Positions 1 through 5,540 of a DNA stretch of 8,543 bases are shown here, in pieces. Made by a program: the position numbers and the translations under genes. The stretch spans positions 1 to 8,543 of the forward strand of contig JAEYFY010000069.1 in NCBI GenBank assembly GCA_023454395.1, given 5' to 3'. The DNA is from Pseudomonadota bacterium (GTDB lineage Bacteria; Pseudomonadota; Gammaproteobacteria; Enterobacterales; Enterobacteriaceae). Position 1 is the first letter of the stretch, and every line of letters starts with the position of its first letter. The notes beneath the pieces are model-generated. The model saw only the letters and a list, made by a program, of their open reading frames with translations, was not told the DNA's origin and ran no database searches.

Positions 1-479
1 TCTTTTGCTTCATAAATCAGCTTACCATCAACATACACTTCACCATCGGCAATACCCATAATCAGTTTACGATTGATAACACGTTTGAAATCAATTTTAT
101 AGGTAACTTTTTTTGCTGTTGGTAATATTTGTCCAGTGAATTTTACTTCGCCAACACCAAGTGCGCGGCCTTTACCTTCACCACCAAGCCAGCCAAGATA
201 GAAGCCAACAAGTTGCCACATGGCATCTAGACCTAAGCAACCCGGCATAACAGGATCATTGACGAAGTGGCAATCAAAGAACCATAAATCTGGCTTGATA
301 TCGAATTCTGCTTCGATAAAGCCTTTATTATGGGTGCCGCCATCTTCTGTCATTTTAATGATGCGATCCATCATTAGCATATTACCAGATGGCAGTGGTG
401 GGCCATCTTGGCCAAATAATTCACCACGGCCTGAAGCAATGAGGTCTTCTTTAGAATAAGATTCGCGTTTATCAACCAT
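1..479 (-). CDS. fabA: FabA, 3-hydroxydecanoyl-ACP dehydratase/isomerase (partial, 3' end cut)
   Basis: This is the bifunctional cytosolic enzyme that dehydrates 3-hydroxydecanoyl-ACP and isomerises trans-2- to cis-3-decenoyl-ACP, the branch point for anaerobic unsaturated fatty-acid synthesis. Reading leftward from the ATG at 479-477, 159 complete codons are present. They begin [20 protein letters not shown] and are nearly collinear with E. coli FabA (172 aa), so about 13 C-terminal residues and the stop lie beyond the left edge. The hot-dog-fold active site is intact: His71 in WFFDCHF and Asp85 in [10 protein letters not shown]. The stretch [19 protein letters not shown] that follows is also conserved. 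The gene is downstream of lonH on the same strand, 83 bases away. A promoter and two operator candidates fit in that gap, so it is probably transcribed on its own. An AAGG ribosome-binding sequence lies about 12 bases before the start. The identification is by direct recall of the family sequence. Confidence 0.97.
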   Translation of the reverse strand, partial: MVDKRESYSKEDLIASGRGELFGQDGPPLPSGNMLMMDRIIKMTEDGGTHNKGFIEAEFDIKPDLWFFDCHFVNDPVMPGCLGLDAMWQLVGFYLGWLGGEGKGRALGVGEVKFTGQILPTAKKVTYKIDFKRVINRKLIMGIADGEVYVDGKLIYEAK

Positions 480-497
480 TGTCTATATAGCCTTTAT

Positions 498-529
498 CAA
501 GTGTAAGACAACAGAATAGCTTACACTTG
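498..529. repeat. Perfect 10-bp inverted repeat over the fabA promoter
   Basis: CAAGTGTAAG at 498-507 is the exact reverse complement of CTTACACTTG at 520-529, with a 12-base spacer. The right arm is most of the FabR-like site. The left arm lies just downstream of the predicted transcription start, so it may be a second half-site or, if transcription starts upstream, one side of a leader hairpin. Confidence 0.7.
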
Positions 530-541
530 TACGCTGAACAA
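506..541 (-). promoter_or_regulatory. fabA promoter
   Basis: Read on the minus strand, a -35 element TTGTTC (541-536) and a -10 element TATTCT (518-513) are separated by 17 bases. This places the start of transcription near 506 and gives a leader of about 27 bases before the fabA ATG at 479. Both hexamers are imperfect matches to the sigma-70 consensus, as expected for an activated promoter. The FabR-like site fills the spacer and the FadR-like site overlaps the -35. This is the arrangement known for E. coli fabA: FadR activating from about -40, FabR repressing. Confidence 0.6.
518..535. promoter_or_regulatory. Probable FabR operator of fabA
   Basis: The 18-base sequence AGCTTACACTTGTACGCT is an imperfect palindrome with 7 of 9 arm positions paired. 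It closely resembles the FabR palindrome AGCGTACA-N2-TGTACGCT described for fabA and fabB in E. coli. It occupies the spacer of the fabA promoter, where a bound repressor would block RNA polymerase. FabR represses unsaturated fatty-acid genes in response to the unsaturated acyl-chain pool. The call rests on remembered consensus and position. A fabR gene is not in the window. Confidence 0.65.
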
Positions 542-553
542 CTCCGATCACTT
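537..553. promoter_or_regulatory. Probable FadR activator site of fabA
   Basis: On the minus strand the sequence AAGTGATCGGAGTTGTT matches the FadR consensus AACTGGTCNGACCTGTT at 12 of the 16 defined positions, including the central GATCGGA-like core. It overlaps the -35 of the fabA promoter at about -40. In E. coli, FadR without acyl-CoA activates fabA from that position. Confidence 0.5.
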
Positions 554-562
554 GAAACAGAA

Positions 563-2305
563 TTATCTGAATAGACGTAAGAACCAAGGTAATTTAGGTC
601 TATCCTGATTATTTGCGAGTGTTATACGATCATGAATAACAGCTAACAAGTGTGAGTCTGATTGTTCTGGTTCACATTGCTCTTCATAATATGGCTGACG
701 AGTCAGTAACGTTATCGCTTCTGCTACATGAGTGACAGGCCAAATATGAAATTTTTCTTCTTTTACCGCTTGTTGCACATTTTCGTTGAGTACAAGATGA
801 CGAATATTAGCAAGAGGAATAATTACGCCTTGCGCACCCGTTAATCCTCTTTGTTGGCAGATATCAAAGAAGCCTTCGATTTTCTGGTTTACGCCACCAA
901 TTGGTTGGACTTGGCCAAATTGATCAACGGCACCTGTAACCGCAATTTGCTGATCAATAGGTTGTTGTGCCAGTGTGCTAATAAAAGCACATAATTCAGC
1001 CAAAGAGGCGCTATCACCATCAACCTCACCATATGATTGCTCAAAAACAATCGAGGTGCTAAATGGCTGTGGCTGGTCTAAACGTAATTCTGAGTTTAAG
1101 TAAGCTTGCATAATCATCATTCCTTTAGCATGAAGATTGCCACCAAGCTCTGCTTTTCGCTCAACATCCGTAAACTCACCATCACCTATATGTGCAACGC
1201 AGGTAATACGAGTCGGCTCTCCGATTAAATCAGGATATCCCGGGTAATCTAAGACAGAAAGCCCATTGATTTGACCAATAGCTTCACCTTCTGTTTGTAT
1301 CATTACTTGGTCTTGTAAAATCTCATCACGACTACGTTCTAACAAATAACTGTGTCGCCATAGGCGGTTTTCTTCAGCTTTTTTCAATGCATCGGCATTT
1401 AGAGAAGCACCATGATTAAAACGTATGGCATAACGAAGTTGGCGTAAGATCCATTCTAAATCTAGGCTCAGTATTAGCTGATCTTCATGTTGTCTTGCTG
1501 CTTGTGTTAGCAAGACTTCCCAAGCATCCGCAGATAGAGAAGGGAGGCGATATTTTTGGCACAATGAATTTACAAAGCCACACCATTGAGAAAGAGCGGT
1601 TTCGTCTTCTAAATACATGTCGTATTCATATTCACCATATAAAGCAGTGCTACTTAGTTCTGGCTCCATAAATTCAAGCTCTTCAAGGCTAAGTCTATCG
1701 CCAACTAAGATAACTCGAAGATTGAGCGGCATGCTCTCAATAGGTAAAGGTAAGGATTGATTGTCATTCCAGACAAGCCATTCAAAACGCTGCTCTTCAA
1801 CCATTTTTTTTAGGCGGAACCACATTAGTGGTTGTGCAAGTAAAGATTTTATAGAGAGGACTAAGATGCCTCCATTTACTTTATGCAATAAGCCTGGGCT
1901 GAGGGTAACTTCATCTTTATGACAATAGAATGAACCAAAGAGTTGTTCTGGCTCTATCCATTGGCAACAAGTAATAGATTCTGATGATGAAAATGCACCT
2001 TGTACATTATCTTGCCAATTGATTTTATTGGTTTCTGCTTGATAACTGCCAACAACAGGATCAGTTTTGATCCCTGATTGCATTAATGTGTCTGTCAGCA
2101 TATCAAAGTAAGCAGCAGAATCATCCGCTTTTAACAGCATAAACTGCCCTGAATCTGCATTATTTAACCATTGCAGACTTTCATACAGGCGAGGTTGAAC
2201 CTCACGAAGTAGAGATGCAGGTAATTGAGATGCCGTTTGAAAGAAAGTTTGGTAGGAGGCGTAATCAGGACGTAACGCCTGCCATTCTAATTCGTTGTTT
2301 TTCAA
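563..2305 (-). CDS. lonH: LonH/YcbZ, Lon-type Ser-Lys protease with degenerate ATPase domain
   Basis: This 580-residue protein is collinear with E. coli YcbZ/LonH (586 aa), a Lon-family peptidase homologue in the cytosol. The C-terminal third is a Lon protease domain (about 340-535). It has Ser432 in the GEVDGDSAS motif and Lys475 in IGGVNQKIEG, 43 residues apart, the same spacing as the Ser-Lys dyad of E. coli Lon. The conserved block ELGGNLHAKGMMI (386-398) precedes the dyad. The N-terminal half resembles an AAA module that has lost its nucleotide site. No Walker A GxxxxGKS is present near residues 50-62, and the Walker B-like segment NGGILVLSIKSL (144-155) lacks the acidic pair. The same degeneration exists in the E. 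coli protein, so it is a family trait, and energy-dependent unfolding should not be assumed. Translation starts at TTG (2305-2303). There is no in-frame ATG between the upstream stop (TAA at 2329-2327) and this codon, and the N-terminal length then matches E. coli exactly up to the first conserved Trp. The Shine-Dalgarno is weak. Substrates are unknown. Confidence 0.95.
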   Translation of the reverse strand: MKNNELEWQALRPDYASYQTFFQTASQLPASLLREVQPRLYESLQWLNNADSGQFMLLKADDSAAYFDMLTDTLMQSGIKTDPVVGSYQAETNKINWQDNVQGAFSSSESITCCQWIEPEQLFGSFYCHKDEVTLSPGLLHKVNGGILVLSIKSLLAQPLMWFRLKKMVEEQRFEWLVWNDNQSLPLPIESMPLNLRVILVGDRLSLEELEFMEPELSSTALYGEYEYDMYLEDETALSQWCGFVNSLCQKYRLPSLSADAWEVLLTQAARQHEDQLILSLDLEWILRQLRYAIRFNHGASLNADALKKAEENRLWRHSYLLERSRDEILQDQVMIQTEGEAIGQINGLSVLDYPGYPDLIGEPTRITCVAHIGDGEFTDVERKAELGGNLHAKGMMIMQAYLNSELRLDQPQPFSTSIVFEQSYGEVDGDSASLAELCAFISTLAQQPIDQQIAVTGAVDQFGQVQPIGGVNQKIEGFFDICQQRGLTGAQGVIIPLANIRHLVLNENVQQAVKEEKFHIWPVTHVAEAITLLTRQPYYEEQCEPEQSDSHLLAVIHDRITLANNQDRPKLPWFLRLFR

Positions 2306-2344
2306 GGTTACCGTTTTTATTATTGATTAGTGAAAAGAGATAAT

Positions 2345-2369
2345 TAGATATCGTATAAGTCGATATCTA
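2345..2369. repeat. 9-bp inverted repeat 40 bases upstream of lonH
   Basis: TAGATATCG and CGATATCTA are perfect reverse complements separated by TATAAGT. The dyad ends 40 bases before the lonH TTG start, so it could be an operator overlapping the lonH promoter or a hairpin in its leader. I do not recognise it as the site of a known regulator. Confidence 0.5.
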
Positions 2370-2614
2370 TCCTGCAATAAGACGGTTCTTTAACTGTCAT
2401 CAACTGCATAGGCAGGGAATATGTACCGCTACGACCTTATAATGACGGGTTAAAAATGGGTCATTAAGGTTTTATGATAGCGACGCTCGATTCTATCATA
2501 ACGCGCTCAGAAAACTATCCCTTATCAAGGCTTGTTATTAATTGATAAGAAAGATTATGTAAAATAAATTTGTCTATAAAATAATCGAAAAATTTCGGTT
2601 CAGTGGCAGTATTT

Positions 2615-2643
2615 TTGTAAAATTGTTGATATGCTACTATATA
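2615..2643 (+). promoter_or_regulatory. matP promoter
   Basis: A -35 element TTGTAA (2615-2620) and a -10 element TATATA (2638-2643) are separated by 17 bases, each matching the sigma-70 consensus at 4 of 6 positions. The predicted start near 2650 gives a short leader of about 17 bases. The in-frame ATG at 2631 would lie inside this promoter, which supports the downstream start at 2667 for matP. Confidence 0.5.
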
Positions 2644-2656
2644 GTTACGTTGTCAC
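2644..2656. promoter_or_regulatory. matS-like MatP-binding site in the matP promoter
   Basis: GTTACGTTGTCAC matches the E. coli matS consensus GTGACRNYGTCAC at every defined position except the third (T for G). It directly follows the -10 element of the matP promoter and covers the expected transcription start, ending 10 bases before the matP start codon. MatP bound here would be expected to hinder initiation. The MatP in this window keeps the basic and ribbon-helix-helix residues of the E. coli protein, so the same recognition sequence is plausible. Confidence 0.6.
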
Positions 2657-2666
2657 GGGATTTTGT

Positions 2667-3128
2667 ATGAAATATCAACAATTAGAGAACCTAGAATGTG
2701 GCTGGAAATGGGCCTATCTAGTAAAAAAACATCGTGAAGGTGAATTAATTACCCGTTATATAGAAAGAAGTGCCGCTGATGAGGCTGTCGAGCAATTGTT
2801 GCTTCTGGAATCGCAACCACTAAAAGTTTTAGAGTGGATAGATTTGCATATGGATCCTGATTTATCTAATAGGATGAAGCAAACGATTAGAGCACGAAGA
2901 AAACGTTATTTTAATGCTGAGCATCAACACACGCGCAAAAAATCAATCGATTTAACATTTAAAGTTTGGCAGCGCTTATCTGCATTGTCACAACGAAGAG
3001 GGATCACATTATCAGAAACGATCGTGCAATTAATTGAAGATGCTGAGCGAAAAGAACAATATGCATTAAAAGTGCATAGTTTAAAAGATGGGCTTATTGA
3101 GTTATTAGAACGCGATAAAGAAAAATAA
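2667..3128 (+). CDS. matP: MatP, Ter macrodomain organiser
   Basis: MatP (formerly YcbG) binds matS sites scattered over the replication-terminus region, condenses that domain, holds sister termini together and links them to the division machinery through ZapB. The product is 153 residues (E. coli 150) and is collinear throughout. An N-terminal helical region begins [11 protein letters not shown] basic stretch [18 protein letters not shown] (75-92) leads into a ribbon-helix-helix fold (about 90-130, with the strand [11 protein letters not shown] and the helix ETIVQLIED). A short C-terminal coiled-coil segment (about 130-153) is the part that mediates tetramers and ZapB contact in E. coli. The ATG at 2667 is preferred over the in-frame ATG at 2631. 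It reproduces the E. coli N-terminus MKYQQLEN, has GGGA six bases upstream, and the other ATG lies within the promoter. The gene is monocistronic and convergent with ompA. Confidence 0.96.
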   Translation: MKYQQLENLECGWKWAYLVKKHREGELITRYIERSAADEAVEQLLLLESQPLKVLEWIDLHMDPDLSNRMKQTIRARRKRYFNAEHQHTRKKSIDLTFKVWQRLSALSQRRGITLSETIVQLIEDAERKEQYALKVHSLKDGLIELLERDKEK

Positions 3129-3260
3129 GTTACATTAATTTTGGCTTACTGGTCTCGACAATTAATTTGTTTTTATTGTGATATTTCATACTGGGTCGAA
3201 CACATTTTTGTCTTTATATTTTTACCTAATTTTATCTACCTAATTTTATCGCCATAAAGA
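3129..3260. other. matP-ompA intergenic region
   Basis: This AT-rich stretch follows the matP stop codon. It contains a 14-bp tandem duplication but no open reading frame that I would support. I see no separate T-tailed terminator for matP. The strong hairpin at 3261-3285 may stop transcription from both sides, although its T-tract is better on the ompA side. Confidence 0.5.
3223..3250. repeat. Tandem duplication of a 14-bp unit
   Basis: TACCTAATTTTATC occurs twice head to tail without interruption (3223-3236 and 3237-3250). It lies just beyond the 3' end of the ompA transcript. It looks like a local slippage or duplication event, and no function is evident. Confidence 0.85.
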
Positions 3261-3285
3261 AAAACCCTGCCAATGGCAGGGTTTT
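3255..3285 (-). terminator. Rho-independent terminator of ompA
   Basis: AAAACCCTGCC (3261-3271) and GGCAGGGTTTT (3275-3285) are perfect reverse complements with a 3-base loop. On the minus strand the stem is followed by a T-rich run (TTTTTCTTT). It begins 35 bases after the ompA stop codon. The plus-strand tail TTTTGAATT is weaker but may also end matP transcripts. Confidence 0.9.
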
Positions 3286-3320
3286 GAATTCATCAACAGT
3301 AGATTATTCTACTATCTGAA

Positions 3321-4412
3321 TTATTTACCAGCAGGAACAACAACTTCAGTTGTACCTTGGATTTCGATCTCAACACGACGGTCTGGCGCTAAGCAATCGA
3401 TCAGAGCTGAACGAGCTTTAACGTTGTCACAAGTGTTGCCAGTAACTGGGTTTTCTTTACCACGACCTTCTGCAGAGATGCTGTTTGCAGGGATACCTTT
3501 AGAAACCAGGTAATCAACTACAGATTGAGCACGTTTTTCTGACAGAGGCAGGTTGTAGTTTTGTGAACCGATACGGTCAGTGTAACCGATAACTACTACA
3601 CGACCTTGAGTTGGGTCGATGTTAGCCAGTTCATTGTACAGACCATTCAGAGCATCTTGACCTTCAGCTTTCAGAGTAGATTTGTTGAAGTTGAACAGAA
3701 CGTCTGAACGCAGAGTAAAGGTTTTGTTCTCAACAACTGGAGCTGGAGCTACAACTGGTGCTGGAGCTACAACTGGTGCTGGAGTTTCTTGGTTGAAACG
3801 GTAAGCAACACCAACACTCAGCATGCCGTTGTCTGGACGAGCATTCAGAGTACCTTTATCACCGATGTTGTTGATCCATTGATATTCAACACGGGTAGCG
3901 ATGTTTGGAGTGATCGCGTATTCAGTACCTAATGCGAATACTGGAGAAACACCAGTGTCGTTATTAGAGAAACGTTCTTGTTTTGGAGATGCTAAAGTAG
4001 CGTTTTTAGTTGCAGAAGAATCTGCACGCCATACCATACCACCTAAACGTGTATAAACGTCTAAGTCTTCCATTACTGGATAGCTTAATTTAGTGGTTAA
4101 TTGGATACCTTGAGCACGGAATGCACCGTTGTCATATGAACCTTTGTAAGTCATACGACCTAACCAATCATAACCCAGTTCAAAACCTAAGTATTGGTTG
4201 TATTGATAACCAGCAAATGCACCTGCACCTAACTGATCACGGTGAGTGTTACCGTTACCAATAGAAGTTTCACCGAAATGGTTACTAGTACCTTGGTATT
4301 GAGACCAACCTAATTTACCACCGGTATACCAGGTATTGTCTTTTGGAGCTGCTTGCGCTGCAGTTGCGAAAGCTGCCACTGCCACTGCTAATGCGATAGC
4401 TGTCTTTTTCAT
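3321..4412 (-). CDS. ompA: OmpA, major outer-membrane porin/structural protein
   Basis: OmpA is an abundant outer-membrane protein that anchors the envelope to peptidoglycan. The 363-residue precursor starts with a signal peptide (1-21, [10 protein letters not shown] through AQA) with cleavage before [10 protein letters not shown]. The eight-stranded barrel spans about 22-207, ending VGVAYRF. A Pro/Ala/Val linker follows at 208-229, made of repeated APVV units. The OmpA C-terminal peptidoglycan-binding domain covers 230-363. In it, Asp279 (GYTDRIG) and Arg294 ([13 protein letters not shown]) correspond to the diaminopimelate-binding pair, and Cys328 and Cys340 to the conserved disulfide. I place the start at 4412 rather than at the in-frame ATG at 4430. 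MKKTA is the standard signal start, and GAGG lies at the right distance for it within a leader nearly identical to E. coli's (GGATGATAACGAGGCG). Barrel loops 1 and 3 differ from E. coli, as is usual for these exposed loops. A strong terminator follows. Confidence 0.98.
   Translation of the reverse strand: MKKTAIALAVAVAAFATAAQAAPKDNTWYTGGKLGWSQYQGTSNHFGETSIGNGNTHRDQLGAGAFAGYQYNQYLGFELGYDWLGRMTYKGSYDNGAFRAQGIQLTTKLSYPVMEDLDVYTRLGGMVWRADSSATKNATLASPKQERFSNNDTGVSPVFALGTEYAITPNIATRVEYQWINNIGDKGTLNARPDNGMLSVGVAYRFNQETPAPVVAPAPVVAPAPVVENKTFTLRSDVLFNFNKSTLKAEGQDALNGLYNELANIDPTQGRVVVIGYTDRIGSQNYNLPLSEKRAQSVVDYLVSKGIPANSISAEGRGKENPVTGNTCDNVKARSALIDCLAPDRRVEIEIQGTTEVVVPAGK
3734..3787 (-). repeat. Three 18-bp tandem repeats encoding the OmpA linker
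   Basis: Three consecutive near-identical 18-base units (3734-3751, 3752-3769, 3770-3787; for example CAACTGGTGCTGGAGCTA) encode the repeated Ala-Pro-Val-Val hinge. It joins the barrel to the periplasmic domain of OmpA. The copies differ at a few bases. Such repeats can gain or lose units and so change hinge length without shifting the frame. Confidence 0.9.
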
Positions 4413-4550
4413 TTTACGCCTCGTTATCATCCAAGTTAGGCATTTGGCTTTAAGCCTTATTATTTGCCCTTGGTTAAATTATTGTTAGGAATCCAATGCT
4501 CTCATCAAATGATGATCCCAAAAATGGGATTTAAAGCATAACCTTAACGA
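4413..4550 (-). promoter_or_regulatory. ompA 5' untranslated leader
   Basis: From the predicted start near 4550 to the ATG at 4412 the leader is about 138 bases, close to the roughly 134 bases of E. coli ompA. That leader forms stabilising stem-loops and is the target of the small RNA MicA near the ribosome-binding site. Here a hairpin ATCCCA / TGGGAT with a 4-base loop lies close to the 5' end (4515-4530). The 3' end GGATGATAACGAGGCG is conserved. The stabilising and sRNA-target roles are inferred from E. coli. Confidence 0.6.
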
Positions 4551-4555
4551 CATAA

Positions 4556-4583
4556 AGTCTACAATGAACTTAAAAAGTTACAA
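4556..4583 (-). promoter_or_regulatory. ompA promoter
   Basis: On the minus strand, TTGTAA (4583-4578) and TAGACT (4561-4556) are 16 bases apart. The surrounding sequence ACTTGTAA...TTGTAGACTTTA closely resembles my recollection of the E. coli ompA promoter, including its spacing from the start codon. Upstream, 4592-4615 is very A/T rich with an 8-bp inverted repeat (TTAAAATT / AATTTTAA), which may act as an UP element. Confidence 0.65.
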
Positions 4584-4619
4584 GTAATCCTTTAAAATTC
4601 GACTTAAAATTTTAAAAAG

Positions 4620-4759
4620 ATCCGTCTTATTCCACAATGGGGAAGATTCTGTATTTTTGTTAAATTTGTTGTAACTATATGATTTAGGTTATAAATACAT
4701 TTGACTTATCTTAAATGATATCAGCGTGTTTTGAGTATTAGGAAAACTCTTAAATTTCA
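4620..4759. other. Distal sulA-ompA intergenic region
   Basis: This AT-rich sequence lies between the sulA stop codon and the ompA promoter region. I see no open reading frame and no T-tailed terminator. A weak dyad (TTCACTA / TAGTGAA) overlaps the sulA stop codon near 4755-4773 but has no T-run after it. Activator sites for ompA could lie here, though none matched a consensus well enough to call. Confidence 0.4.
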
Positions 4760-5311
4760 CTAATGGTAGTGAATTGAATGAATTTTTACGGAATTCAAAT
4801 GTCGTTTAGATGCATTACTACTTTCTAAATGGATATTTGTATTAACTTGCTGTCGCATAATAAACCCAAGGGTTTTTCCTTTACTTGCAGCAGATTCTAA
4901 TCGTTTCATCTCTTCTGACGATATTTCTGGTAACCAACCGAGTACCACACTGTAATTACCACTCATCAGTGCTTTTTCCATTAAATCAACAGTAGTTATC
5001 ATATTTATATGATTTAACTGAATTATCTTATTAAGTGGTAATCCTGCATTTTTTAACCAAGTACGATTTAGTTTTTGTTGTGGGTTTAACCACAATAACC
5101 AACGTGATTCATGACTATACTGTCTCAGTAATGGCAAAAGGATGTGATTAATGACGAGCGGATTTTGGTAGAGAAGTTCACTCACCATACCTTGTTTATT
5201 GTTGCTATCGTAAGTCGCCACTGTTGAAGGGATAGATAGAGGTAATACCTCATTTGAGATCTCTTGGAGAATGGCGTTCTGTCTTGTCGGAGATGATGTT
5301 GAGAGTTTCAT
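4760..5311 (-). CDS. sulA: SulA, SOS-induced cell division inhibitor
   Basis: SulA binds FtsZ and blocks Z-ring assembly while DNA damage persists, and Lon then degrades it. The product is 183 residues (E. coli 169). The conserved core is clear: ESRWLLWLNPQQKL (68-81), AGLPLNKIIQL (89-99), GNYSVVLGWL (118-127) and GKTLGFIMR (145-153). The C-terminus SVKIHSIHYH closely follows the E. coli tail KIHSNLYH, whose last residues, including the terminal His, are needed for Lon recognition. The N-terminal 40 residues are divergent, as is common in this family. The ATG at 5311 has AGG five bases upstream and lies 19 bases below the LexA box. The gene is divergent from sxy. It reads toward ompA but should be a separate transcription unit. 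Confidence 0.95.
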   Translation of the reverse strand: MKLSTSSPTRQNAILQEISNEVLPLSIPSTVATYDSNNKQGMVSELLYQNPLVINHILLPLLRQYSHESRWLLWLNPQQKLNRTWLKNAGLPLNKIIQLNHINMITTVDLMEKALMSGNYSVVLGWLPEISSEEMKRLESAASKGKTLGFIMRQQVNTNIHLESSNASKRHLNSVKIHSIHYH

Positions 5312-5330
5312 ATTTACCTCGTTCCACGTA

Positions 5331-5350
5331 TACTGTATGAATATACAGTA
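5331..5350. promoter_or_regulatory. LexA box of sulA
   Basis: TACTGTATGAATATACAGTA is a full match to the LexA consensus TACTGT-N8-ACAGTA, with the palindrome arms intact. It contains the -10 element of the sulA promoter. LexA should therefore repress sulA tightly until RecA-stimulated cleavage during the SOS response. Confidence 0.97.
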
Positions 5351-5373
5351 TCTCTATATTTCGCTTAAATCAA
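5345..5373 (-). promoter_or_regulatory. sulA promoter
   Basis: On the minus strand, a -35 TTGATT (5373-5368) and a -10 TACTGT (5350-5345) are 17 bases apart. The -10 is the first arm of the LexA box, giving direct competition between repressor and polymerase. Confidence 0.75.
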
Positions 5374-5436
5374 GCTCCTTTTTTTGAAAGTTCCTCTCAA
5401 ATTTTATGTAAATCTCTATTTTTGAGTCGTTAACTA

Positions 5437-5465
5437 TTGGCAATATAAAGGAAATTCTTTATTGT
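5437..5465 (+). promoter_or_regulatory. Probable sxy promoter
   Basis: TTGGCA (5437-5442) and TATTGT (5460-5465) are 17 bases apart, matching the sigma-70 hexamers at 5 of 6 and 4 of 6 positions. Transcription would start near 5472 and give a leader of about 69 bases before the sxy ATG at 5541. Confidence 0.5.
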
Positions 5466-5471
5466 CTTTCT

Positions 5472-5540
5472 TGTGATGTCTTATGCATGTTTTTGAATTC
5501 AAAGATAAAATTTAATCTTAAAGTATGTGTTGGAGTTTCA
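5472..5540 (+). promoter_or_regulatory. sxy mRNA leader with possible secondary structure
   Basis: The predicted leader contains the perfect 12-base palindrome TTTGAATTCAAA (5492-5503) and an AAGAT / ATCTT dyad a few bases later (about 5502-5519). A GGAG ribosome-binding site lies at 5532-5535. An in-frame ATG at 5487 lacks a ribosome-binding site. In Haemophilus influenzae and E. coli the sxy leader is structured and limits expression. Whether this one behaves the same way is inference. Confidence 0.4.

Larger units (their letters stand above)
2306..2643. other. lonH-matP divergent intergenic region with four inverted repeats
   Basis: The gap between the lonH start and the matP promoter holds four non-identical dyads. 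The first is TAGATATCG / CGATATCTA at 2345-2353 and 2361-2369 (9 bp, 7-base spacer). The second is ACCTTA-(TA)-ATGAC / GTCATTAAGGT at 2434-2446 and 2460-2470 (11 bp with a 2-base bulge). The third is TTATGATAG / CTATCATAA at 2472-2480 and 2493-2501 (9 bp, 12-base spacer). The fourth is CTTATCAA / TTGATAAG at 2521-2528 and 2542-2549 (8 bp, 13-base spacer). No convincing open reading frame is present. I could not fix a clear lonH promoter. I found no intrinsic terminator with a T-tract. Confidence 0.6.

Noticed and set aside
220..459. 79-codon open frame on the plus strand
   Set aside because: It lies wholly opposite the strongly conserved fabA coding sequence and resembles no known protein.
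2631..2666. Upstream ATG adding 12 residues to MatP
   Set aside because: It falls inside the predicted promoter, lacks a ribosome-binding site and is not present in E. coli MatP.
4755..4773. Dyad overlapping the sulA stop codon as a terminator
   Set aside because: The stem is only about 7 bp, AT-rich, overlaps coding sequence and lacks a following T-run.
5472..5487. CRP or CRP-S site (TGTGATGTCTTATGCA) upstream of sxy
   Set aside because: Only the left half-site TGTGA fits. The right half does not match TCACA or TCGCA, and it would lie at or after the transcription start.
5487..5540. Upstream ATG adding 18 residues to Sxy
   Set aside because: There is no ribosome-binding site, whereas the ATG at 5541 has GGAG at good distance and matches E. 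coli length.
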